DNA of 64,000 nucleotides. Origin: Heterocephalus glaber (lineage: Eukaryota > Chordata > Mammalia > Rodentia > Bathyergidae). Positions 1-8,572 of this stretch are shown here, piece after piece. Position 1 is the first letter of the stretch, and each line of letters begins with the position of its first letter. The notes below the pieces were generated by a model. It saw only the letters and a list, made by a program, of their open reading frames with translations. It ran no database searches and was not told the DNA's origin. The stretch spans positions 9,497,918 through 9,561,917 of the forward strand of contig NW_004624747.1 in NCBI RefSeq assembly GCF_000247695.1, given 5' to 3'. A program made the position numbers and the translations under genes.

Positions 1-129
1 GGAGGGCAAGGAATGGGGAAAAAATAAGAACCAAGATGCATCATGTAAAGGTACAGTTCCCAATGAGAAATGTAATTGTGTTGTATACCTAAAATGTACC
101 AATAAAAGAATTTAAGAAAAAAAAGAAAG

Positions 130-248
130 AAAGAAATAGGATGTTGTTATGTTGCCCAGGCTGGTCTTGAACTTCTGGGTCTAAATGACCTTCTGTCTCT
201 GCCTCCTGAGTAGCTGGGACTACGGGAGTGTACCACCACACCTGGCCC
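130..248 (-). repeat. B1/Alu-type SINE, 7SL-derived
   Basis: Read on the minus strand it is a B1 monomer: an Alu-like block with GGGACTAC, GAGGCAGAGACAG and CCTGGGCAACAT-type motifs, and the opposite-strand signature 'gcctcctgagtagctgggac'. Confidence 0.75.
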
Positions 249-256
249 CCTTGAGG

Positions 257-345
257 TTTTTTTTTTTTTCTGGTACCTAGGATCAAATTCAGGACCTTGC
301 ACTTGAGAGGCAGGCAGTGGCACCACTGAGCTAAATCCCTGGCCC
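257..345 (-). repeat. ID-like SINE
   Basis: It has an oligo-T start, 'tggtacctaggatcaaattcag', and an end in 'gagctaaatccctggccc', the reverse complement of the tRNA-like head with A and B boxes. Confidence 0.85.
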
Positions 346-355
346 AAGGTTTTGT

Positions 356-495
356 TTTCACTACTGGGGCTTTGAATCCAAGGCCTTGGCACTAAACTAT
401 ATCCTCAGTCCTTTTTGTGATTTATTTTGAGATGGGATCTCATTAAGTCACCCAGGCTGGGTTCAAACTTATGATCCTCTTGCCTCAGCTCCCCT
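356..495 (-). repeat. B1-dID composite SINE, truncated
   Basis: A dID half ('aactatatcctcagtcc') is followed by a B1 part ('ttttgagatgggatctcatt'), both in reverse orientation. Confidence 0.65.
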
Positions 496-576
496 ATCCC
501 CAAGGTTTTAAAGCACCTTTGTGAGGTCATTTCAGATAGGCAAAGAGAGACTTGGACCAAGACTTGACTCAGCCAG

Positions 577-780
577 GAAGCTAGGCAATGTGGCACACAC
601 CTATAATCTCAGGACTTAGGGAGGCTGAGGCAGGAGGACTGCAAGTTGGGGTCCCGCCTAGATACTTTTCTGAGATCTTTTCTCAAACTTAAAAAAAATA
701 ATAATAATAACAAAAATAAAAAGGACTGGGATATAGCTCAGTGGTAGAGCAATCCTTGTATCAATCCCCAATACTGAGAA
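577..780 (+). repeat. B1-dID composite SINE
   Basis: A B1 part (from 'aatgtggcacacacctataa') runs into an A-rich linker and then an ID half ('gggatatagctcagtggtag') ending in 'ccccaatactgagaa'. Confidence 0.85.
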
Positions 781-1821
781 AGGATCATCCAGGTCAAAGA
801 ACAGGAAAGGGTACCCCCCCAACCTTAACAGGACAGCCCTCTCCATGCCTCTGTACACAGCTTGGATCCATTCTACGTGATACAAAGGCTGTGAATTAGA
901 GTGCCAACTGTGGCCCTGCCTCCCAACCACCACTTGTCCACTCCCTCACACACTCCCATTCATAACACCTGATTAGACCAGGACTGCATAAGGTACCAAG
1001 GAGGATAGCAAGGGTCTGAGAGCCTGGGGAGCATCAGGGGTCTGTGACTTGATTTGAAGCTTCTCTGAACGGGTGCTTATTGTTTACACCCAAAGAGCCT
1101 GAAGGCAGTCGGCACCTTACCCTTCAAGTTGTCCTTGCATACTCAGAAGGGGTCTCTGTTATACAGAAGATGGGGGAAGAGCTTGCAGGGTGTGATTTGG
1201 GGTCCTGCTTTTAATACAAAGTGAAATGAGTGATCCCAGATCAAAAGAGTGCATTCAGCTAGTTTGGGAAAGCACTTCCGATCCCTATCCCCTAACCAAA
1301 ATGCTAGGTGAAATATAGTGTAAGGGCAAAATGCAAAGCTTTACACAGGAAAGGGATATTTAATAGGAAAGCAAAAGAACTTCAGCATTCTGAGCAAAAG
1401 GTGAGGCTACCAGACCAGATGTGTACTTTGAGGCTGGTGTTTTAACACCTTCACGGAGACAGGAGCCAAAGCCACAGGCCCTGTGGGCATCTGAGACAGG
1501 GAACTTGGCTCCCCTTAAAAGGCTAAGACAAGGCAAAATTGTTGCAGATGTAGGATCTGAACTTTTTTCCACCTTCAAACTGGGAAGCCCAGAGCTAGAA
1601 GCTTACATAAAAATTAGTCTGCAACAGAGAGTTCTATGAGGCCCCCACAGAGACGATCAAAACCACCCTGCAGAGAGCCTTGCTCTGACCAAATAGAAGT
1701 CCCACTGAAGACCAGTACTACAGACAAGATTTAAGAGCATTCAAGGTCATTTAAGGACATCCACGCAGGAAAGGAGTATAGCTTCCAAGTGTGACACTGG
1801 CTTCCAGAGACAGCTGCCCAC

Positions 1822-1924
1822 CTGCCCACGTTATGGGTCGCCATGATGTGGAGCACCTCGGTGGTCTTTATCCGAACCAGGCTGTCACTATCCTTCAGCA
1901 AAGCTGTCAGACTCTCCAGGCAGC
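1822..1924 (-). CDS. RSPH14: RSPH14 second coding exon
   Basis: This 103-base exon encodes [20 protein letters not shown] and then [13 protein letters not shown]. On the minus strand the acceptor is a pyrimidine-rich TTTTTCTGCCTTGTAG ending at 1925. The donor is GGCAG|GTGGGC with its GT at 1821-1820. The entry phase matches the preceding exon (codon GGC is split between them). Confidence 0.9.
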
Positions 1925-2952
1925 CTACAAGGCAGAAAAACCTTTGAATATTTGCCAGTCCCAGAAATCAACTAACCTAGAAGTCAATATGTGAGTCAAT
2001 TTTGGGCAACAAGAAAGTACCATGGGTTCTCTTGCTTTGGAATGTCGGAGAATCATGTCAGTTACACAGCATTTGAGAGGTACTGAAGGGACTCACACCC
2101 TAGGATCATCTCATCTAATCCTCCTCACTATACACCTTGAATGCTTTCTACTAGTTCTTTCTCTTGAAGTCTGCTACAGGAATAAGACAATATTCTTTGA
2201 CATTTCTTTGATCCCAAGAGAGACATGTGGTCAAATTATAACCCTGTCCTACTCTAGTCACATGACCTTGAATGGGCTACACCTAGGGATGCCAGATTTA
2301 GCAAGTAAAACTCCTGTTTGATTTATTAGTTAGGCAACCTTACGCTCACATCCCTTCTCTTAAGGTCCCCCGTACTGGAGATTGAACCCAGGGGTGATCT
2401 ATCATTGAGCTATAACCCCAGCCCTTTATATTTTTTATTTTGAGGCAGGGTCTCACTAAGTTGCTCAGGATGGCCTCAAACTTGCAATCCTCCTCCCTCA
2501 GCCTCCCAAGTAAGTGGGATAACAAGTGTGTACCACCATGGTGCACATTGGTTTTCTCATCTGCAGGTTGTGAATTTTCCCTCCCTTGCAGTTGGCCACT
2601 GTGAGGACTAAGATGAGGCAGACACTGAATTTAGGGTACTGCTGGCCCAAAGTCAGGTTCAAATAAATAGCAACACTTATTATTGAAACTCCACCCAGTG
2701 TCTAATCAATGCCAGGACCTCAGTCCTGGTCACCTGGGCCATGATACTCTCACCTATGTTGATAGCCTCGTAGACATACTCAGGGTCGTGCATGAGGTCA
2801 CACAGGGCCATGAGGGCTTTCTGCCTTGTCTGCAGGTCCTCCGACTGTAGCTCCTTGTTCAGATTGGGCAGGGCCCAACAGCCATAGGCAATGTCAGCCT
2901 GGGTGGGATTGATGTTTGGAGGCAGGTGCATGGAGATACGAGCATGAGCCAT
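1822..2952 (-). CDS. RSPH14: RSPH14 (radial spoke head 14 homolog, formerly RTDR1), 5' coding part
   Basis: This is the N-terminal part of an armadillo-repeat protein of the radial spoke of motile cilia and flagella. Two coding exons are visible on the minus strand: 2952-2754 and 1924-1822. The start is the ATG at 2952-2950, giving MAHARIS and then a stretch ending [12 protein letters not shown], which I recognise from mammalian RSPH14. Splicing joins ATAG to GCTGCCTGG and gives NIGCLESL, continuing with RIKTTEVL. The remaining exons (toward the left, beyond base 1) are outside the window, so the gene is cut by the window edge. The reading frame is intact in both exons. In human the gene lies next to RAB36, as here. 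Recognition is from memory of the human protein; identity is very likely. Confidence 0.93.
2363..2546 (-). repeat. B1-dID composite SINE
   Basis: In reverse orientation: 'gtactggagattgaacccag', 'gagctataaccccagccc', then a B1 with 'ttttgaggcagggtctcac' and 'cctcagcctcccaagtaag'. It lies in the intron between the two RSPH14 coding exons. Confidence 0.85.
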
Positions 2953-2988
2953 CTTTCCACATCTACAAAGGGCTTTCAAAATGAAGTT
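2754..2988 (-). CDS. RSPH14: RSPH14 first coding exon with start codon
   Basis: The coding part is 2952-2754 (66 codons plus one base) and the donor is ATAG|GTGAGAG (GT at 2753-2752). The proposed acceptor on the minus strand is TGGTCTCTGCAG ending at 2989, which leaves about 36 bases of 5' leader before the ATG. A weaker acceptor, CCTTTGTAG, lies closer to the ATG, so the left boundary of the leader part is less certain than the coding part. Confidence 0.88.
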
Positions 2989-4350
2989 CTGCAGAGACCA
3001 CTGATTAAAAGAATCCAAAAAGCTGTTGTTATTATAAGATACTTTTTATCTGAATCTCAAAAGTGTGAGAACAGGTGGACAGGCATTTTTATGCCCATCT
3101 TACAGATGAACAGAGGCTGAGAACAATGAAGATATTTGTTTAAGGTCACAACAAAAGTTAAGTAACAGCCTAAATTCCAAACCTCAGAGTTCTCCCATGC
3201 AACAGTTCTTAATAACAGAAGAAACCACTTTAGTACTGAATAGTCGTGGGCCTCAGTCACTAGCACCAAAAAGACAAAAGAGATCAAACAAACAAACACC
3301 AAAATGTCTCTCCACTTGGTGGTCATCTCGTGCCAGCAACAGCTAGTACCTAACTCATCTACCACAAGCCAGACCTGGTGGCACATGTCTGTAATCTCAA
3401 CACTTTAGGAAGCTAAGGCAGGATGATTGCAAGTTTGAGCACAGCCTGAGCAATTTAGTGACTTAGTGATATCCTGTCTCAAAATTTAAAAATAAAATAA
3501 AAAGAGCTAAGGATATAGCTCAGTGTGAAGGCCCTGAGTTTAATCCTAGGAACCAACTAAACTAAACTAAACTAAACACCTACACTATAAGGAGAGGACT
3601 TGTATTATCCATAATTTACAAGGAAAGAAGCTGAGATTAGGACCAAGGAGCTTGCTAGAGGTCACCAAACTGGTAAGACTAGAAGTCATTGTTCAAATCC
3701 AGGTCTAGCTCATTCACCTGTTAAGGACCCATATTCAGATGCTTAGGTCACATCATCAAAAAGGAATTAAGGTTAAAGGATGATCTGTTTTTATTCCACA
3801 TTCACATGTTAAGCAACTATAGGCAGGTTAAGAACTGGCTGCAGACCCAGGACATGGGTAGCCCTTAACAAGTTACTTCCTACATCTGTGTTTTTTTGCA
3901 GCTGCAAAAGGAGGTAATAATAATACACCTTCCTACCCTTCCAGTCTAGTGATATTAACTGATACCCAGGAGCCTGGCTCACCAGAGCCCCAGATAGATT
4001 GATTGGGTGTGGTTATTATGATGATTGTTATTGCATTTATAACAGGACACCGTCCTGCAGAAATCTCCCCAATAAAAGTGAGCCAGATTCTGAAACGGGC
4101 CACCAGACAACAAGGAGAGGAGGAAGGCTGGGCTGGGAAGGACACCGCCATTCCTAATCTAGCCTTCCCTCACAGAGAACCGTAGGCACAGTGACAGGGT
4201 CCCTCTGTCCTCTGAAAGGCACGTGAGGAGGGAGCACAGCCACAGAAGAAAATGTGTGACTTGGGGTATGAGGACGTGGGCCCCTGTGAGACCGTATAGG
4301 TCAGGGAGCACCACTGTCCCCAAGCCCCTCACCCGCGGCCTTCACCTCAC
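2989..4350. other. RSPH14 intron 1
   Basis: It contains a B1-dID composite (3366-3554) and a short (AAACT)n run after it, and otherwise unique sequence. No coding exon was recognised. Confidence 0.6.
3366..3579 (+). repeat. B1-dID composite SINE with (AAACT)n tail
   Basis: A B1 part ('ctggtggcacatgtctgtaa') is joined to an ID half ('ggatatagctcagtgtgaag'). A run of AAACT units (about 3556-3578) follows. Confidence 0.8.
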
Positions 4351-4420
4351 CTGCCTCAACGCCGTTGCCTCCCAAGCCAGGAGCCAGCCAGCTGGTAGAG
4401 CGTGATAGTGGTTCCTGGCA
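4351..4420 (-). other. RSPH14: Probable non-coding first exon of RSPH14 (far end approximate)
   Basis: The minus strand offers a strong splice donor, TTGAGGCAG|GTGAGG, with its last exon base at 4351. It lies about 75 bases downstream, in the RSPH14 sense, of the X-box at 4426-4438. An upstream non-coding exon is expected because the ATG exon begins with a splice acceptor. The transcription start is not visible, so the upper coordinate is a guess. Confidence 0.5.
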
Positions 4421-4440
4421 ACCTGGTTGCCAGGCAACTC
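4411..4440. promoter_or_regulatory. RFX X-box cluster at the RSPH14 promoter
   Basis: GTTGCC-A-GGCAAC at 4426-4438 is a perfect palindromic X-box with a one-base spacer. It overlaps a second arrangement, GGCAAC-CTG-GTTGCC, at 4417-4431. RFX factors bind such inverted repeats and are the standard activators of cilia genes together with FOXJ1. The position next to the likely first exon of a radial-spoke gene fits. Binding itself is inferred. Confidence 0.75.
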
Positions 4441-4945
4441 CCCAGTGTCTGCGTCCTGCTCTGCACACGCGGGAACCACCGCGCAGGCGCGAACAGCGGG
4501 GGGCTGAGGCCGGTTGCAAAGTGGGGACAATAATATTTTACAGAGTTATTGTGGAAGAACAAAGGCTGCTTAGCTTTGTTCAAGGTACAGAAGAGAAGTG
4601 ATTTGTTTCCGCCTCTCTCTGTACTGGGCATTTGCATGCCTTTGATCATGAGAGTAAAGCCATATGTGGTTTAGGGTAAGAATCTCAAGAGGTTCAGTCG
4701 CTTCCTGTAAATCACACATACCTGATCTAGAACTGCCTAGCAATGGCCCACGCTTCTTGCTCTTCAAGTTGACCACCTAGTAATGACAGAAGTCAGGTCC
4801 TGCAGTGGACCCAATACACTCTTGGTTAGTAATTGTTCTCAAAAGTAAGACAGACCCAGCCAGCACCTGCTTAAAACATTCCCATGGCTCCCCACTGGAT
4901 TCAGGCCTGAGTCCCTCCTGCTACCCTGAGGATGAGTGTGGGGAT

Positions 4946-5036
4946 GGTGTGGAGCCTGGTGTGGTCCCAGCTACTTGGGAGGCTGAAGCAGGAGAGTCAC
5001 TTCAGCCCTGTCTGGGCACCGTGGTGAGACCTTGCC

Positions 5037-5074
<38 letters not shown>
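4946..5074 (+). repeat. B1 SINE with (AC)n microsatellite tail
   Basis: A B1 monomer ('cccagctacttgggaggctg') ends in a pure AC run at 5039-5074 (18 units), a usual fate of a SINE A-tail. Confidence 0.85.
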
Positions 5075-5076
<2 letters not shown>

Positions 5077-5332
5077 CTAGCTTACACACAAGTCCGTAAG
5101 GGATGGCTTCTTCCAGCCACGCTGGACTTGCTCTCAATCCCTGAAATGGCCACCTCTCTCCTGCAGCCAGAGCTGTCTGTAACTCTAATGACCTGTTTGT
5201 TCTCCAGGAAGCAACTTGGTGGACACTTTATCTGTAAGCCATCCTTCTCAAATCCAAGTTAATAAGGGATCTCATAGCTTAATTATCCCATTGGCACACA
5301 TCCTTCCCTCAACTCTCTAATTACTTTTTACC

Positions 5333-5410
5333 CCTGGGTACTGGGTACTGAAGCCAGGGCCTGGAGTATGCTAGCCAACCACTCTACCACTGAGCCGTAA
5401 CCTCAGCCCT
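5333..5410 (-). repeat. dID-type SINE half
   Basis: In reverse orientation: 'gaagccagggcctggagtat', 'accactgagccgtaacctca'. Confidence 0.65.
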
Positions 5411-5414
5411 CTGT

Positions 5415-5545
5415 TTACTTTTGATAGCCCAGCAGAGTCTAACTTCTCTGAAGGTAGAGACTATGTAAATTCTGTCTCCTTGCCTTCTCAGCGCCAGGTA
5501 TATACCAGGAGGCTTTTGGTAAGTGGAAAACAAATGAATAGTTAA
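5415..5545 (+). repeat. L2-like LINE 3' remnant
   Basis: The order 'gaaggtagagactatgt ... gtctccttgcc ... gcgccaggtat' matches the usual layout of the L2 3' end. It is old and diverged. Confidence 0.4.
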
Positions 5546-6484
5546 TAGAATTGAATAGAACTTTACAATCTAAAAGCACTTTTACCATCTCAAGTGATCC
5601 TCACAAGAAATCCTTGAAGTAGATAGGTCATTTTATAGCTAGTCAGTAGACTGAGATGCAGACACTAGAGCACCCTCTAAGCCTGAGACCTTAGCAATAA
5701 ACTTATTAATAAAGGCATCAAACATTAACCTCTAACACATTTAGCTTTAAACTGAAGAACACTTAGATCTGTGTACAGAATCCAATCCCCTCTTGCTGTC
5801 CTTCAAAGGATCAAGTTCTAAAGAGTCTCTCCAACCCAGAGCATCCTAATTTTTTAAGGAAGTTGCTGTGAAGAGCAATGAACTGGGAGTCAAGAAATAT
5901 GAGTTTCAATTGTAGTTCTAACTCACTAGGAAAATCCCTTTGATTGTGAGTCATAGTTTTTGTTTAAAGGGGGGACTGAATCAAGTTGGTTCTCAAAACT
6001 GGGAACCCTGGACTTCTCTGAACCTGGTTATGAAAATAAGGGGCTTGGAGACCGTCTAGACCCACACACCTCATTTTCCAAAAAGAAGCTAACGAATAGG
6101 AGTTCTGTGACTAGAGTCAGCACGAATTTTAACACCCGTTCATCAAGGAAATTAATTCTGCAGCATGAGCTCTAGAAGCCAGGCATACGGTTTTCAGAGA
6201 GCATTGGATTTAGAATTACGCTGTGAGGTCAGGAAATGGTGGACACAATGCATGTCCATCCCTTGCCAAGGCAGGGTGCTTGACTCTGATCAAATACCAG
6301 TACAGTATTGCTTTATTGCAGCACAGCAACGGTTCTTATCCCATGATTGCCACCACTCCTCCAGTCCGAGGTGATCTCCAGAGTGAACAGCTCTGGCGAA
6401 CCACTCCGTGGTCAGCCCCATCCAGACCAGCTCCAGAGCACAACTCCACCCACTGGGATCAGTGGTCCCGTCCACTGTCCGCCT

Positions 6485-6766
6485 AGCCAGCAACACACTT
6501 TGTTGCCATGGTGATATCCGGAGCTCCAGCGGCGTCCGGAAGTCTCTCCTCCCGCGACCTGGCCCAGACCCCTGGGACGCTCTCGTTGCTATGGTGATCG
6601 TCTGTGCCGATCTCTTTCCAAAGTCAGTCCCGCCCACATCCCACCCCCAGCGTCCAGGATTCGTCGAACGCCCGCGGATCCCGCGTGGCCCGCGTTGCCG
6701 TGGTGATCCCGCGCCGCCCTACAGTACTAGGCCTCGCGGAGCCCGGAGCCTTTGCAGGCGTGGTAG
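6485..6766 (+). promoter_or_regulatory. RAB36: RAB36 promoter/first-exon region with three X-box-like blocks
   Basis: The region is richer in CpG than its surroundings. It carries GTTGCCATGGTGAT (6502-6515), GTTGCTATGGTGAT (6585-6598) and GTTGCCGTGGTGAT (6694-6707). GTTGCC is a strong RFX half-site, and the GGTGAT arm is a weaker second half-site (4 of 6 positions fit RGYAAC). Human RAB36 has corresponding Val-Ala-Met-Val-Ile codons in its long form, which suggests the blocks are old. RFX control is inference. Confidence 0.55.
6640..6766 (+). other. RAB36: RAB36 exon 1, probably non-coding here (start approximate)
   Basis: A consensus donor, GTGGTAG|GTGAGT, follows 6766. An alternative donor GTG|GTAGGT would end the exon at 6762. 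The frame in phase with exon 2 and this donor ends in TAG, and the same frame is closed upstream by TGA at 6595-6597. It has no ATG between 6598 and 6762. Translation therefore most likely starts in exon 2. The transcription start is unknown. Confidence 0.55.
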
Positions 6767-7377
6767 GTGAGTCCACTCGCCTTCTCTGTCCCACCCTTGG
6801 CCCACCCCTGTGCAGACACAATCCAGAGGTTGTGGTCTCCAGAGCGCCCTGTTCCCCGCCCAGCTACTAACCCCAGGACCTGAATATGGCCTACAGCCCC
6901 CGGTTTCCTCATTTCTTGAGCAGCCACCATGTCAGGCTTGTGCTGGTCCGGGAAGATAGTCATGTCAGATGGGAGAGGACAACAATTGACCTTGGTCCGG
7001 GCCATAGTAGGGGGAGAGGGAGCCGGGCATGAAAAGAATATGGAGGGACGTTGCATAACCTTGAAGGGCCAGGCCGGGTGAAAACAACGGAAAAAGCCTG
7101 AAACCTAAACCCCCAGGCCACTCAAAGCCGTCATCCTTTAGAAAGGAGGAGTCATACTCTGGTTTCTCTTCAGATCGTATAAATCTTTCGCCTTTTACTA
7201 GAAAGTAGAAGTAAGGGACTTCTTCTGACTCTACTTCTACTACCTGAATGGTGATCCAAAGCCTGGTTTGGGGCCAGATCACACCCCTGGGAGTAAAGCT
7301 CTCGGAGAGGGAGTCCCTCCTGCTTAGATGTTTGTTTGGGAGAGAACCAGGTCCCAGACTCCCAGGAAGGGTGGAGC

Positions 7378-7378
<1 letters not shown>

Positions 7379-7421
<43 letters not shown>
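7379..7421. repeat. (AC)n microsatellite
   Basis: A pure AC run of about 21 units. Confidence 0.95.
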
Positions 7422-7423
<2 letters not shown>

Positions 7424-7566
7424 CCACCTGCAGATTGAAAGAGATGGCCTTCTTGTCTCCAGATGACCTCTCCTGGATGTTCCTGATAAAGAGGGAGGCT
7501 TTCAGATCTAATTTTAAAGCTAATGAAAAGTTAGGCAGAAACTTATAGCTGCATCTTTGGAGATTT

Positions 7567-7685
7567 GCACCACTAATTCTTTTTTTTTTTCTTTTGGTAC
7601 CAGGGATCAAACTTGGGTCCTTGCGCTGGTGAGGCAGGTGGCGGAACCACTGAGCTAAATCCCTGGCCCAGCACCACTAATTCTT
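7567..7685 (-). repeat. ID-like SINE with 15-base target-site duplication
   Basis: The element at about 7582-7670 is flanked by identical 'gcaccactaattctt' at 7567-7581 and 7671-7685. It carries the full reversed A/B-box region and 'ggtaccagggatcaaac'. Confidence 0.92.
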
Positions 7686-8208
7686 GTCAAAAGTTAAAAT
7701 AGCAATTACGTTCAAAAAGCTTTATTTGTGGTTCTAGAATCAGGCAACACATAATTCTGTTAGATATACTGAGTATTCTAATGAGCTGAGCAAAGGAGGT
7801 TGGTTTTATAAACAGAAAAAGACTAAGGAAGGCAGAAACAGAATGAACAGCAAATTGGTTGTTTCAAAGTTACTTTTTAGATTTAAAACAGAGGAGACTT
7901 GGGCCAAGCTGGAGGCCTTGAGTTTGATTCCCGGTACCTAAATAAATAAATAAAACAAAGGATACTTCTTCACCATGCTGGCCCAGGTAAATTGGGTCCC
8001 TTTTGATTGATTGCTGTGAACCTCTTGGTTTGTTTTTTTTTTTCTCAAACTGGCCCAGTTCAGAGTCCAGTTTGATCATGTGACACGTAGCCTGAGTGAT
8101 TCCATCTGGCTTGATCTGCCTGTTGGGACCTAATGCAGTAGGCTAATTCAAAACAATGACACCTACAAATTGCATTTAACATTCTCTTTCCCCTCACTGG
8201 GTCCACAG

Positions 8209-8289
8209 GACTCTGGAAGAATGAAATCCTCCCTGACACCTTTGGGGCCTCCTGTGAGCCGAGACCGCATCATTGACACCCTTCCTAAG
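8209..8289 (+). CDS. RAB36: RAB36 exon 2 with start codon
   Basis: The acceptor is 'ctcactgggtccacag' ending at 8208. Four leader codons come before ATG at 8221 (context gaagaATGa, purine at -3), and the donor is AAG|GTAGAG. It codes 23 residues and ends in phase 0. Confidence 0.92.
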
Positions 8290-8540
8290 GTAGAGTTGTT
8301 AGATGACCCCTTTTTATTTGTACTGTTCTCCTGATCTTGAGATCATATCCAGCTTTCCTAGCTTACCCTCACCCCCAGAAATAAAGCCATTGAATCAGGA
8401 AGTCTGTCTTCTTCAGAAGCTAAAAGACTCAGTCTTGACTTGTCCAAAATAGGCCAGTGGTGAGACAAGGTAGTAGTGTGGTATGGAGGTTATAAGCCAG
8501 ATAGTCCTACATGTCAATCTTGATTCTGTCATTGTTTCTT

Positions 8541-8572
<32 letters not shown>

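Larger units (their letters stand above)
1..1821. other. RSPH14 intron, partial
   Basis: This stretch holds several SINEs in bases 1-780 (listed separately). From about 790 to 1821 I see only unique sequence with no credible exon. Confidence 0.7.
4440..6480. other. Intergenic region between RSPH14 and RAB36
   Basis: This is the spacer between the two divergently transcribed genes. It holds a B1 with CA repeat (4946-5074), a dID half (5333-5410), an L2-like 3' remnant (about 5415-5545), a MIR-like stretch (about 5555-5660) and unique sequence. I see no gene here. Confidence 0.6.
6767..8208. other. RAB36 intron 1
   Basis: It contains an (AC)n run (7379-7421), an ID SINE (7582-7670), a dID fragment (about 7900-7955), and otherwise unique sequence. 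Confidence 0.6.

Noticed and set aside
6604..6870. An open frame starting at 6604 that resembles the human RAB36 long N-terminus.
   Set aside because: The codon at 6604 is GTG, not ATG, and an in-frame TGA precedes it. The resemblance shows exon 1 homology, but I do not accept it as coding sequence here.
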